64,000 nt of DNA from Nonomuraea sediminis (GTDB lineage Bacteria > Actinomycetota > Actinomycetes > Streptosporangiales > Streptosporangiaceae): contig NZ_JAHDTI010000018.1 in the NCBI RefSeq assembly GCF_018531495.1, positions 1 through 64,000 on the forward strand, in the 5' to 3' direction. Below the pieces are notes generated by a model. That model searched no databases. It worked only from the letters and a program-made list of their open reading frames with translations, and had not been told where the DNA came from. Position 1 is the first letter of the stretch, and the number at the start of each line of letters is the position of its first letter. A program made the position numbers and the translations under genes. Shown piece after piece: positions 1-8,245 of this stretch.

Positions 1-40
1 GGGGGCGGGGGGGGGGGGGGTGGGGGGGGGGTGGGGTGTT
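1..40. other. Near-homopolymer G tract at window edge
   Basis: Almost uninterrupted G with a few C and T residues. It has no coding or regulatory look and is probably a contig end or an assembly/sequencing artefact. Confidence 0.6.
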
Positions 41-146
41 AGGCGCCTCTGAGGGCTCTCAGCGGCGGTGGCCATGTGCAGGTCGGGGGTGTTGTGGGGG
101 TGCTGGGGTCGTAGGAGGCGGCGTTCGGCTGGGCTGGGTTGTTGTG

Positions 147-602
147 TCAGCACATCCAGCAGTGGATCGTCTGGCCCTGGATGGTGGCGGCTCGTGCCAT
201 GGCAGCGAGGTCGTGGAAGATGCCGGTTACCTGAGCTGCCGCCTCCTATGGGTTGGATGCCCCGTGGTCGGCTCCGTGGTGGTGCGCCCAGCGCAGGGCT
301 GCGCCTGGGAGCGCGGCCGGTTCTGCGGTGGCGAGTGCTGCCTGCAGTTTCGGTGGGATCGCGATGACCATGTTTCGGGTGTCGTCGACCTGGGCGACGA
401 TGGCGAGGGCGTCGAAGGCGCGGGCGTAGTCGGGATGGTTGTCGCCGGTCAGGATGCTCTCCCATTCGACGAGTGCGGACAGGACATCGAAGTTTCCGTA
501 CCGCAGCGCGTCGTATTCGCCGATCGCGTCGGGTCCGCCGTGGAGGGCGGCGGCCGCCGTCACGGCGTCGGGCGCGGTGAAGAACTCGATGATGACGCTC
601 AT
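147..602 (-). pseudogene. Small hypothetical protein gene with in-frame amber stop
   Basis: The minus-strand frame starts at 602 (MSVIIEFFTAPD) and gives 118 residues before a TAG at 246-248. The same frame then continues without interruption for 32 more coding-like residues and ends in CWMC at a TGA (147-149). I recall actinobacterial small proteins with this N-terminus and a Cys-Trp-x-Cys end, so the full product was probably about 151 residues and the TAG is a nonsense mutation. Function is unknown; there are no membrane segments. The product could still be made as a 118-residue truncated protein. No operon partner is visible. Confidence 0.55.
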
Positions 603-966
603 CCGAGCAGGATGGCCGGTGGCTGATCCGGTTGTCGAATGCCGTCGCCGTGCAGGGATATGGACCGCCTGGGCGGCACGCCGTCCCGGGTGTGGGGCTC
701 TGACACTGCGAGTGATGCCTTGGCCGGGTTTGAGTGGTGCGCACCTCTGGGGGTGCTAGAGCGTGTCCTGTGATCATGTGATGACAGTGAGCAGGAGGTC
801 GTCACCGACTGCGCCGGGAAGGTGGACCGCGGCCAGTGCCGGCGTGTTGCGCGATTACGAGGGCGAAGCCGTAGCCGCAGGGTCGTGCTAACACCGAGGA
901 AACACGTCCCGCCCTAGAACTGTGGCTCGACATCTGAGTTTTCGGACTTCCACAGGGGGAGACTTC
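603..966. other. Intergenic region with a solitary transposon-type repeat
   Basis: No convincing gene is seen. It holds the upstream region of the small hypothetical gene, the inverted-repeat copy at 757-775, and the ribosome binding site (AGGGGGA, about 954-960) of the serine hydrolase that follows. Confidence 0.5.
757..775 (+). repeat. Solitary terminal-inverted-repeat copy
   Basis: TAGAGCGTGTCCTGTGATC matches the left end of the small element at 2101-2221 in direct orientation. It matches that element's right end in inverted orientation, sharing the core TGTCCTGTGATC. It looks like one end of an insertion sequence. Together with the copy at 2203-2221 it brackets the serine hydrolase gene, but no transposase is recognisable between them. 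Confidence 0.55.
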
Positions 967-2103
967 ATGGTTTCGCGTCGAGCGGCAGTGGCACGCATCG
1001 CCTCGGTGGCGTGCGCGGCGCTGGCTCTGAGCGTGGCCGCGCCCGCCACCGCCTCGATATCTACCGACCCCGTCAAGGTCGGGGACGTGCAGAAGGCGAT
1101 GGAAGCCTTGGTGAAGACGGGCCATGTAGTGGGCGCCATCGGCGAGGTATACGTGGACGGCAAGCGGGTCGGGAAGGGATCGGCCGGGTCCCGCCTACTC
1201 GACGGCAAGGGCGGCGCGATCCCATCGAACGCCCGCTACCGGATCGGCTCGCAGACCAAGGGCATGACCGCCACCGTGGTGCTGCAACTGGTCAAGGAGG
1301 GCAAGCTGAGCCTGGACGACAAGCTCAGCGCGGTCCTGCCGAAGGTGGCGGAAAAGGATCTGGTGGAGCGGGCCGACGAGATCACGGTACGCAACCTGAT
1401 CCAACTGACCTCGGGCATCCCCGACTACATCGGCGCGGACGTGGATCCCCTGGACCCCACGCGTAACTACCGCCCGGCTGACCTGCTGGCGGCCTCGCGC
1501 AAGAAGCCTCGGCCCGTGGAGATCGGGACGTTCAGCTACTCCAACACCAACTACATCCTGCTCGGCATGATCATCGAGAAACTGGCGGGGAGGTCACTGG
1601 CGGCCGAACTCAACCGCAGGCTCTTCGCTCCGCTCGGAATGCGCGATACCTACCTGCCCGCAAAGGCGCCCGAGGGCATCAAGGGCCCACACGGGTACGG
1701 CTACACCCCGGACGAGACGGGCACACTGCGCGATGTCGACAGGCTCAACGTCACCACCATGCTCGGCGCCGGCGGCGTGGTCTCCACCGCGCGCGACGTC
1801 AGCGCCTTCCAGCGCGCCTTCCGCCAGGGCAGGCTCCTGCCGGAGTCACTGCGAAAAGTGATCACCGATCCGGCGCCTGGCATGCCGCCGCTGCCCTCGG
1901 GCGGCCCGTGCGCGGGCAACCCCGAGTTCGCCCCGGGAGGCGGGGGCAGCGCCCCCGGCTTCACCGCCGCGACCTACACCTCCTCCGACGGCCGGCTGCA
2001 GTTCGCCGTGTCCCTGACACTGGCCATGGACGATGCCGAGCGCAGCACCACGCCGTCGCGCATCACCAACGCCCTCAAATCGGTGTTCTGCCCGGCGACA
2101 TAG
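967..2103 (+). CDS. Secreted class C beta-lactamase-fold serine hydrolase
   Basis: A 378-residue protein of the beta-lactamase/D-alanyl-D-alanine carboxypeptidase family (PF00144). An N-terminal signal peptide (VSRRAAVAR, then an Ala/Val-rich core ending ATAS) predicts export. The catalytic Ser-x-x-Lys is SQTK, in the context RYRIGSQTKG; the second motif is YSN in FSYSNTNY; a Gly-rich stretch (GGGGSAPG) near the end fits the third motif. The ATG at 967 is preferred over one at 922 because an AGGGGGA ribosome binding site lies just upstream and it puts the signal peptide at the N-terminus. Its TAG stop is the first three bases of the transposon-like repeat at 2101, so the original C-terminus may have been longer. 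Substrate (peptidoglycan peptide or ester) is not predictable. Confidence 0.88.
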   Translation: MVSRRAAVARIASVACAALALSVAAPATASISTDPVKVGDVQKAMEALVKTGHVVGAIGEVYVDGKRVGKGSAGSRLLDGKGGAIPSNARYRIGSQTKGMTATVVLQLVKEGKLSLDDKLSAVLPKVAEKDLVERADEITVRNLIQLTSGIPDYIGADVDPLDPTRNYRPADLLAASRKKPRPVEIGTFSYSNTNYILLGMIIEKLAGRSLAAELNRRLFAPLGMRDTYLPAKAPEGIKGPHGYGYTPDETGTLRDVDRLNVTTMLGAGGVVSTARDVSAFQRAFRQGRLLPESLRKVITDPAPGMPPLPSGGPCAGNPEFAPGGGGSAPGFTAATYTSSDGRLQFAVSLTLAMDDAERSTTPSRITNALKSVFCPAT

Positions 2104-2221
2104 AGCGTGTCCTGGTATCACGATCGAGGCGACATCGGTCAGAGCATGACGTTTCAGAGGTTCCTCATCCACGCTCATGCTCTACACCAAACCGGCGCCA
2201 AAGATCACAGGACACTCCCTA
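2101..2221. mobile_element. 121-bp MITE-like element
   Basis: Left end TAGAGCGTGTCCTGG... and right end (reverse complement) TAGGGAGTGTCCTGTG... form imperfect terminal inverted repeats, with TA at both tips. The interior has a second imperfect inverted repeat (AGAGCATGA at 2141-2149 against TCATGCTCT at 2175-2183). There is no ORF of its own. This fits a non-autonomous miniature element mobilised by an IS with the same ends. It sits between convergent genes, and its hairpin potential could also serve as a bidirectional terminator. Confidence 0.6.
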
Positions 2222-2227
2222 GTGCTC

Positions 2228-3367
2228 CTAGTGGGTGAACAGGGTTTGGATGGCTGTGGCGGCGGCGCCGCGTGCCCACTGTTCGAACGGGCGGGGTCGC
2301 AGGACGATGCGGCAGTCGGCCGCCGCGCCGAAGGCCTGGGCGGAGAAGGAGCTTCTGAGCTGCTCCTCGAAGCGGTCGTAGGCGGTCAGCCCGTGCACGT
2401 CGCCGGTCACGATGATCCGCTCGGGGCCGAACAGGTTGGCCATGGCGGCCATGGCCAGGCCGATCGCGTCGCCCGCCGCCGCCAGGACCTCGGCGGCACC
2501 GCGATGCCCGGCGTGCGCGGCCTCGATAGCGCCGTCGATGGTGAGCTCGGGGTCGCCTGTCGCCGCGCGGGCGGCGGTCACGATGGGCGCGGTGCCCGCG
2601 ATGGCCTCTGCGCAGCCGCGCCCGCCGCAGTGGCACGGCGGCTCCGACCCGCCGACCGGGATGTGGCCGATCTCGCCCGCCACGCCGCGGGATCCGGCCA
2701 CCACCTGGTCGGCCACGACGAGCCCGCTGCCGATGCCGACGCCCACCGTGACGAGCGCGAAGGACGAGGCCCCCACGCCCTCGCCGAACCACTGCTCGGC
2801 CACTGTCAGCGCCTTGACGTCGTTCTCCACGGTCACGGCCAGGCCGGTGGCCCGGGCGGCGAGCTCGCCGAGCAGGACCTGGCGCCAGCCGAGGAAGGGC
2901 GAGTAGCGCACCAGGCCTGCCGAGGTGTCGACGTCGCCGGAGACGGCCAGCCCCAGGCAGTGGCAGCGCTCACGGTAGGCGGGATCGGCGGCGAGCAGGT
3001 CGCGCACCAGCGAGGCCAGCGCGGCCACGACGCCGTCGGCTTCGCGGGTGGCCAGAGGGCGGCGGGCGGAGGTCACGACCTGGGCGCGCAGGTCGGTCAC
3101 CACGCCGATGAGCTCGTCGTCGGTGATCTTCACGCCGGCGAAGTACTCGCGGTCCGGTTTGACCGCCAGCGGGCTCGCGGGCCGCCCCGCGCCCGGCCCT
3201 GACCGCTCGGTCGCCTCCAGCTCCTCCAGGTATCCGGCGTCGAGGAAGGGCCTGGCCGCCTTGGTCACGGCGGCCGAGGACAGCCCGGTGCGCTTGGCGA
3301 TCTCCACCCTCGACACCGGGCCCTGCTTCAGGACCATGCCGAACACCGTGGCCGCCGCGGGAGTCAT
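2228..3367 (-). CDS. ROK-family transcriptional repressor
   Basis: 379 residues starting MTPAAATVFG. The N-terminal winged helix-turn-helix (SRVEIAKRTGLSSAAVTKAARPFLDAG, about residues 20-45) is followed by a ROK sugar-kinase-like domain. That domain carries the zinc-type cluster CHCGGRGCAEA and the sugar-binding GxxGEIGHIPV region. ROK repressors sense sugars and control nearby carbohydrate genes. It is divergent from the alpha-galactosidase at 3447, whose expression it probably governs. The ATG at 3367 is preferred over an upstream in-frame start that would overlap the operator region. Confidence 0.85.
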   Translation of the reverse strand: MTPAAATVFGMVLKQGPVSRVEIAKRTGLSSAAVTKAARPFLDAGYLEELEATERSGPGAGRPASPLAVKPDREYFAGVKITDDELIGVVTDLRAQVVTSARRPLATREADGVVAALASLVRDLLAADPAYRERCHCLGLAVSGDVDTSAGLVRYSPFLGWRQVLLGELAARATGLAVTVENDVKALTVAEQWFGEGVGASSFALVTVGVGIGSGLVVADQVVAGSRGVAGEIGHIPVGGSEPPCHCGGRGCAEAIAGTAPIVTAARAATGDPELTIDGAIEAAHAGHRGAAEVLAAAGDAIGLAMAAMANLFGPERIIVTGDVHGLTAYDRFEEQLRSSFSAQAFGAAADCRIVLRPRPFEQWARGAAATAIQTLFTH

Positions 3368-3446
3368 CAGCACGACCCGGAGCCTAGCATTAATTAACTT
3401 TGTCAAGAATTGAATTGGCTCGTTCTTGCACCTAGGCTCCTCTTTC
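3368..3446. promoter_or_regulatory. Divergent promoter/operator, ROK - alpha-galactosidase
   Basis: An unusually AT-rich intergenic stretch. It contains the palindrome TTAATTAA (3390-3397) leading into CTTTGTCAA, and an outer inverted repeat AGCCTAG (3381-3387) / CTAGGCT (3432-3438). TTAATTAA-type boxes are usual for ROK repressors, so this is the likely binding site of the adjacent regulator. Confidence 0.55.
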
Positions 3447-5495
3447 ATGCAACCGGTGACCTTCGACGCGGCCAGCCGTACGTGGCTGCTGCGCACGCCT
3501 GCCACGAGCTACGTCCTGCGCCTCGACGCCGGCGACGTGCCCGTCCACCTGCACTGGGGCCCGGTGCTGACGCTGGAGCAGGCCGCCGCACTGCCCTCGG
3601 GGACACGGCAGAGCAGCAGCTTCGACGGCACCGGGGCGCTCGACGAGCTCGTCACCGAGGCGGGCGCCCGCTTCCACACGCCGTCGCTGCAGATCGTCTT
3701 CCCCGGCGGCGTACGCGGCGTGGACTGGCGCTTCAAGGCGCACGAGAGCGACGGCGGCCACCTGGTGCTGCGCTTCGGCGACGCGCACGAGCCGCTGGAG
3801 CTCGAGCTGCACTACCGCGTGCACGACGACAGCGACGTGATCGAGCGCTGGACGCGGCTGGTGTGCCGGGTGCCGGTGACGCTGCTGCGCTGCGACTCGG
3901 CCGCGTGGAGCGTGCCGATGCGGGACGGTTACCGGCTCAGCCACGTGACCGGCGACTGGAGCGCCGAGCACGGGCTGCACCGTACCGAACTGGCCGCGGG
4001 AGAGACCACGCTCACCAGCAGGCGCGGCCTGACCAGCCACGCCGCCAACCCGTGGGTCATGCTCGACGCCGGCGACGCCACCGAGCGGCACGGCGAGGTC
4101 TGGAGCGGCGCGCTGGCCTGGAGCGGCAGCTGGCGGATCACGGTGACGCGCGACGCGGCGGGCCGCGCCGGCTGGACGGGCGGGTTCGGCCACGAGGGCC
4201 TGTCCTGGCGGCTCGAGCCGGGCGAGGAGTGGGTCACGCCGGTTTTCGCCGGGCTCTACTCGGCTCACGGGCACGGCGGCGCCAGCCGTACCTGGCACGA
4301 CTACGTGAGCAGGCACGTCCTGCCCGAGCCCGGCGAGCTGCGGCCGGTGGTCTACAACGCCTGGGAGGCGGTCGGGTTCGACGTGGGCGAGGCCAACCAG
4401 AAGGAGCTGGCCGCGCTGGCCGCCCAGGTGGGGGCCGAGCTGTTCGTGATGGACGACGCCTGGTTCGGCGGGCGCACCAGCGACAGGGCCGGGCTCGGCG
4501 ACTGGTGGCCGAACCCGGACCGCTTCCCCGGCGGGCTGGCGCCGCTGATCGACGAGGTGCACCGGCACGGCATGCGCTTCGGGCTGTGGGTGGAGCCGGA
4601 GATGGTCAACCCCGACAGCGACCTCTACCGCGCCCACCCCGACTGGGTGCTGCACCAGCCCGGCCGTCCGCGCACCGAGCTGCGTCACCAGCTCGTGCTC
4701 GACCTGTCCAGGCCCGAGGTGGCCTACTGGGCGCAGGAGTGGCTGAACCGGCTGGTCAGCGAGCACGAGATCGACTTCCTCAAGTGGGACTGCAACCGAG
4801 CCTTCACCGAGGTCGCCGACGACCGGGCCTGGATCGGCCACGTCCGCGCCGTCTACGCCATCCTCGACCGGCTTCGCGCCGACCACCCGCACCTGCGCGT
4901 CGAGGCGTGCGCGGGCGGTGGCGGCCGCACCGACCTGGGCATCCTGGCGCGCACCGACCAGGTGTGGACCTCCGACAACACCGACGCCTTCGACCGGATC
5001 GCCATCCAGCACGGCTTCAGCCAGCTCTACCCGGCCCGCGTGATGGCCGCCTGGGTCACCGACAGCCCGAACCCGCTCACCCGCCGCCGCACCCCGCTGG
5101 CCTTCCGCTTCCACGTCGCGATGGCCGGCGCGCTCGGCATCGGCGGCGACCTGCTGCGGTGGAGCCCCGAGGAGCTCGACCAGGCCGCCGCGCTGGTCGC
5201 CGTCCACAAGGACATCCGCCCTGTCGTGCAGCTCGGCGTCCAGCACAGACTGCCGTACGGCATGCAGTACGCGCACGAGGACCGCGTGGTCGTCCTGGCC
5301 TGGCGTGGCCCGGTCAGGCACGGGACGCCGGAGCCCCGGCTGCGCCTTGAGGGGCTGGACCCGCTCGGCCGCTACACCGACGAGGACAGCGGCGTGCTCC
5401 ACCACGGCGCGGTGCTCATGTCCGCCGGGCTCCCGCTCGACCTGCCCGCGGACGACTACGCCAGCGCCCTGGTCCGCCTGCGCCGCGAGGCCTGA
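3447..5495 (+). CDS. Alpha-galactosidase, glycoside hydrolase family 36
   Basis: 682 residues. An N-terminal beta-sandwich is followed by a TIM barrel with the GH36 signatures: DDAWFGGR, LWVEPEMVNPDSDLYR, the nucleophile motif DFLKWDCNR, EACAGGGGRTD, and the acid/base motif TSDNTDAFDR. It hydrolyses terminal alpha-1,6-galactosides such as melibiose or raffinose. With no signal peptide it acts in the cytoplasm and would need an oligosaccharide importer, which is not in this window. The ATG at 3447 was chosen over an upstream TTG at 3426. There is no strong ribosome binding site. It is divergent from the ROK regulator. Confidence 0.9.
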   Translation: MQPVTFDAASRTWLLRTPATSYVLRLDAGDVPVHLHWGPVLTLEQAAALPSGTRQSSSFDGTGALDELVTEAGARFHTPSLQIVFPGGVRGVDWRFKAHESDGGHLVLRFGDAHEPLELELHYRVHDDSDVIERWTRLVCRVPVTLLRCDSAAWSVPMRDGYRLSHVTGDWSAEHGLHRTELAAGETTLTSRRGLTSHAANPWVMLDAGDATERHGEVWSGALAWSGSWRITVTRDAAGRAGWTGGFGHEGLSWRLEPGEEWVTPVFAGLYSAHGHGGASRTWHDYVSRHVLPEPGELRPVVYNAWEAVGFDVGEANQKELAALAAQVGAELFVMDDAWFGGRTSDRAGLGDWWPNPDRFPGGLAPLIDEVHRHGMRFGLWVEPEMVNPDSDLYRAHPDWVLHQPGRPRTELRHQLVLDLSRPEVAYWAQEWLNRLVSEHEIDFLKWDCNRAFTEVADDRAWIGHVRAVYAILDRLRADHPHLRVEACAGGGGRTDLGILARTDQVWTSDNTDAFDRIAIQHGFSQLYPARVMAAWVTDSPNPLTRRRTPLAFRFHVAMAGALGIGGDLLRWSPEELDQAAALVAVHKDIRPVVQLGVQHRLPYGMQYAHEDRVVVLAWRGPVRHGTPEPRLRLEGLDPLGRYTDEDSGVLHHGAVLMSAGLPLDLPADDYASALVRLRREA

Positions 5496-5505
5496 GGGCG
5501 CCCGC

Positions 5506-6111
5506 TCAGCCGAGCGAGCCGATTCCCCTGATGGCGATCTCGACCGCGCGGACCATCGCGGCGCCCATCTCCTCCAGCGAGTCGCCCTTGGTGACGCTGA
5601 CCATCGCGGCGAGCTTGGTGGCGCCGACGAGCGCGCCGATGGCGGCCGCGGCCTCCACCTCGTCCAGCTCGTCGGGGTAGGTCTTGTGCAGCGCCTCGGC
5701 CAGCCTCACCTGGCTGTCGAACAGCAGGTGCAGCGCCCTGGCCTGCAGCGCGGGCTCCGACATGACGAGGCGGATCCGCCGCGGCGCCACCGCCAGGTCG
5801 AAGTCCTCGTCGTGGGCGGCCCACTCGAAGCTGGACCTGATCAGCCGGATCAGCAGGTCGGCCAGCGATTCGCCCGGCTCGCGGCTCGCGATCAGGTCCA
5901 GCGTGCGCTCCAGGCGCGCCGGGGCGTCGAAGAAGAGCACGTCCTCCTTGCCGGCGAAGTAGCTGAAGAACGTGCGCGTGGACACCTCGGCCTCGGCGGC
6001 GATCTCGGCGAGCGTGGTGTCCTCGAAGCCCTTCTCGTCGAACAGCCGGAGCGCGGCTTCGATCAGCGCCCGGCGTGTGCGCTGCTTCTTGCGCTCCCGC
6101 AGTCCTACCAT
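5506..6111 (-). CDS. TetR-family regulator
   Basis: 201 residues. The N-terminal TetR helix-turn-helix is clear: RERKKQRTRRALIEAALRLF, then TTLAEIAAEAEVSTRTFFSYFAGKEDVLF. The ligand-binding domain is not family-specific. It ends only 10 bp from the alpha-galactosidase stop but is transcribed toward it. It is divergent from the P450-ferredoxin pair, so it probably represses that pair and itself through the palindrome at 6126-6139. Confidence 0.85.
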   Translation of the reverse strand: MVGLRERKKQRTRRALIEAALRLFDEKGFEDTTLAEIAAEAEVSTRTFFSYFAGKEDVLFFDAPARLERTLDLIASREPGESLADLLIRLIRSSFEWAAHDEDFDLAVAPRRIRLVMSEPALQARALHLLFDSQVRLAEALHKTYPDELDEVEAAAAIGALVGATKLAAMVSVTKGDSLEEMGAAMVRAVEIAIRGIGSLG

Positions 6112-6125
6112 GCGCGAACTTTACT

Positions 6126-6139
6126 ACACACGTATGTGT
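6126..6139. promoter_or_regulatory. Candidate TetR operator
   Basis: ACACACGTATGTGT is an almost perfect palindrome (two mismatched pairs) in the 99-bp divergent region between the TetR gene and the P450. The dyad and its position fit a TetR dimer site overlapping both promoters. Confidence 0.5.
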
Positions 6140-6210
6140 TTTTCATCGGTTGAAGTTTTGCATCTGATGCTGTTTTGTGGTGATGAAGGGACCGGAAAAG
6201 GAGCGCAGAC

Positions 6211-7410
6211 ATGTCCGAACTCACTCTTCCCACCGCGAGGCAACGTCCGTTCGACCCTCCCGACGAGCTCATGAAGCTTCGAGAACAGGCGCCCATCCAC
6301 CGCATGCGGTTCGGCGACGGCACCATGGGCTGGCTGATCACCGGCTACTCGCTGGCGCGCGCCGTACTCGCCGACTCGCGATTCAGCAACAGGCCCGAGC
6401 TGGCGCACCCGCCGATCGCCGCGCGGGCCGAGCTGAGCGCGCAGCTGAGGCAGCAGGAGTTCAAGATGCCGCCCGGCATCTTCCTGCGTACGGACGCGCC
6501 CGAGCACACGCGCTACCGCAAGCTGCTGACCGGCCAGTTCACGGTCCGGCGGATGAAGATGCTGGAGCCGCGCATCGCGCAGATCGTCGAGGACCACCTG
6601 GACGCCATGGCCGCCGGTGAGCGCCCGGTCGACCTGGTGGAGGCCTTCGCGCTGCCGATCCCGTCGCTGGTGATCTGCGAGCTGCTCGGCGTGCCGTACG
6701 AGGACAGGGAGCAGTTCCAGTACGACTCCAAGAAGCTGCTCGCGCTGGAGACCAAGGCCGAGGACGCGATGACCGCGCTTGGGCGGGTGTTCGGCTACCT
6801 GCACGGGCTCATCAAGCGCAAGCGTGCCGAGCCCGACGAGCACCTGCTCAGCGGGCTCATCGAATCCGGCGAGCTGAACGACGAGGAGCTCACGGGGGTC
6901 GCGTTCATCCTGCTCATCGCGGGGCACGAGACGACCGCCAACATGCTCGGTCTGGGGACCTATGCGCTGCTGAGCAACCCTGACCAGCTGGCCCTGGTGC
7001 GCGACGACCCGTCCGCGGTGGACAACGCCGTCGAGGAGCTGCTGCGCTACCTCACGATCATCCACATCGGGCCCGTACGCACCGCGCTGGAGGACGTCGA
7101 GCTGGACGGCGTGATCGTCAAGGAGGGCGAGGGCGTGGCGCTGTCGCTGCCGGTGGTCAACAGGGATCCCGCGCGCTTCCCCGATCCCGAACGGCTCGAC
7201 CTGAGCCGGCAGGCCGGCGGGCACCTGACCTTCGGGCACGGCATCCATCAATGCCTGGGGCAGCAGCTCGCTAGGGTGGAGATGCGGATCGGCTACCCGG
7301 CTCTGCTGCGGCGCTTCCCCGGCCTCCGGCTGGCGGTACCGCCCGCGGAGGTTCCGATGCGCACTGACATGTCCATCTACGGCGTTCACCGCCTTCCCGT
7401 TACCTGGTAG
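6211..7410 (+). CDS. Cytochrome P450 monooxygenase, actinobacterial class I (CYP105-like)
   Basis: 399 residues, the usual soluble bacterial P450 length. The I-helix oxygen-activating motif is AGHETT (about residues 240-245), the K-helix ExxR is EELLR, and the heme-binding loop is FGHGIHQCLG with the thiolate Cys. An early LRTDAPEHTRYRKLL (C-helix) is typical of CYP105/107-type enzymes. AAAAGGAG ends 7 bases before the ATG. It is followed after 7 bp by a dedicated ferredoxin, making a two-gene operon. No ferredoxin reductase or biosynthetic partner is adjacent, so the substrate is unknown; xenobiotic or secondary-metabolite hydroxylation is possible. Confidence 0.93.
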   Translation: MSELTLPTARQRPFDPPDELMKLREQAPIHRMRFGDGTMGWLITGYSLARAVLADSRFSNRPELAHPPIAARAELSAQLRQQEFKMPPGIFLRTDAPEHTRYRKLLTGQFTVRRMKMLEPRIAQIVEDHLDAMAAGERPVDLVEAFALPIPSLVICELLGVPYEDREQFQYDSKKLLALETKAEDAMTALGRVFGYLHGLIKRKRAEPDEHLLSGLIESGELNDEELTGVAFILLIAGHETTANMLGLGTYALLSNPDQLALVRDDPSAVDNAVEELLRYLTIIHIGPVRTALEDVELDGVIVKEGEGVALSLPVVNRDPARFPDPERLDLSRQAGGHLTFGHGIHQCLGQQLARVEMRIGYPALLRRFPGLRLAVPPAEVPMRTDMSIYGVHRLPVTW

Positions 7411-7417
7411 GTCCACG

Positions 7418-7609
7418 ATGGAGATCAAGGCAGACACTTCGGTTTGTATCGGCGCGGGCATGTGCGCGCTGACGGTGCCCGAGGTGTTCGACCAGAGCGA
7501 GGACGAAGGCACGGTCCTCGTCCTGCAGCCCAACCCGCCGCAGGACAAGGAGGCGGCCGTGCGCCGCGCCGTGACCCTGTGCCCGTCGGGGGCCATCTCG
7601 GTGGTCTAG
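7418..7609 (+). CDS. [3Fe-4S] ferredoxin, P450 redox partner
   Basis: 63 residues with Cys ligands in the pattern CIGAGMC near the N-terminus and LCPSGAI near the C-terminus. The position normally holding the second Cys is occupied by Ala/Gly, which is diagnostic of single-cluster [3Fe-4S] ferredoxins such as those serving CYP105 enzymes. It lies directly behind the P450 and would deliver electrons to it. Confidence 0.9.
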   Translation: MEIKADTSVCIGAGMCALTVPEVFDQSEDEGTVLVLQPNPPQDKEAAVRRAVTLCPSGAISVV

Positions 7610-7640
7610 CGGGCCGCCTGTCGTCAGTAGGCTGGCGATC

Positions 7641-8153
7641 GTGAACCATGTGCTGACGACCGGGCGGCTCGTGCTGCGTCCGGCGACCGTCGAGGACCAG
7701 GGCTGGCTCCTTGAGCACTGGACGGCGCCGGACGTGCGGCGGTTCCTGTTCGACGGCGAGGTGCTGGCCGAGGCGGAGATCGCCGGTGCCGTCGCCGACA
7801 GCACGGCCGACTTCGCCGCGCACGGCTACGGGCTCTGGCTCGTCCTCGAGGCCGGCGGCGACTCCCCGATCGGCACGGCCGGGCTGCGGCCGCTGGAGGA
7901 GCTGGGGCTGGAGGTGTTCTACAGCCTGGTGCCCCCGGCCTGGGGCAAGGGGTACGCCACCGAGGCGGCGGGGGCCGTGGTCGGCCACGCGCTGGGCGTG
8001 CTCGGGCTGCCGGAGGTCCTGGCCGAGGTCGACGAGGGCAACAAGGCGTCCGTCGCCGTGGTCTCCCGGCTCGGCATGGAGCCTTTCGAGGTGGTCAAGG
8101 GCGAGCTCGGCCCGATGACCCGTTACCGCACCACGGGGTTCCGCGCGCCGTAA
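7641..8153 (+). CDS. GNAT-family N-acetyltransferase, RimJ/RimL type
   Basis: 170 residues. The N-terminus TTGRLVLRPATVEDQGWLLEHW and the acetyl-CoA loop PPAWGKGYATEAAGAVV (pattern R/Q-x-x-G-x-G/A) place it with RimJ/RimL-like protein or small-molecule acetyltransferases. The GTG at 7641 has no ribosome binding site, but a -10-like TAGGCT lies 7 bases upstream, so the mRNA may be leaderless. The substrate is unknown. Its end converges on the L,D-transpeptidase gene. Confidence 0.85.
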   Translation: MNHVLTTGRLVLRPATVEDQGWLLEHWTAPDVRRFLFDGEVLAEAEIAGAVADSTADFAAHGYGLWLVLEAGGDSPIGTAGLRPLEELGLEVFYSLVPPAWGKGYATEAAGAVVGHALGVLGLPEVLAEVDEGNKASVAVVSRLGMEPFEVVKGELGPMTRYRTTGFRAP

Positions 8154-8157
8154 CGGC

Positions 8158-8206
8158 GGCCGGCCCCGTGTCACCTGAGGAGCGTCTCCCTGGACAGGGG
8201 CCGGCC
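8158..8206. terminator. Inverted repeat between convergent genes
   Basis: GGCCGGCCCC (8158-8167) and GGGGCCGGCC (8197-8206) are perfect complements around a 29-base loop, between the ends of the acetyltransferase and L,D-transpeptidase genes. There is no T-tract, so it may be a factor-assisted or stem-only terminator. Confidence 0.4.
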
Positions 8207-8245
8207 GAAGTGCGGCGGGTGGCGGTGGGGCGGCCTGCCGTACCG
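8203..8245 (+). repeat. Dispersed GC-rich repeat, copy 1
   Basis: Shares the frame GGCCGAAGTGCGGCGGG...GGCGGC(C/T)TGCCGTAC with copies at 34866-34914 (minus strand), 35361-35402 (weaker) and 57856-57902. It lies in the gap just beyond the L,D-transpeptidase stop. Confidence 0.5.

Noticed and set aside
780-873. Short minus-strand frame next to the solitary inverted repeat as a transposase tail
   Set aside because: Only about 26 residues (TPALAAVHLPGAVGDDLLLTVIT) follow a stop codon; no recognisable transposase similarity.
2177-3202. 341-residue plus-strand ORF opposite the ROK regulator
   Set aside because: Antisense shadow without family signatures; the ROK frame has a clear HTH and ROK domain.
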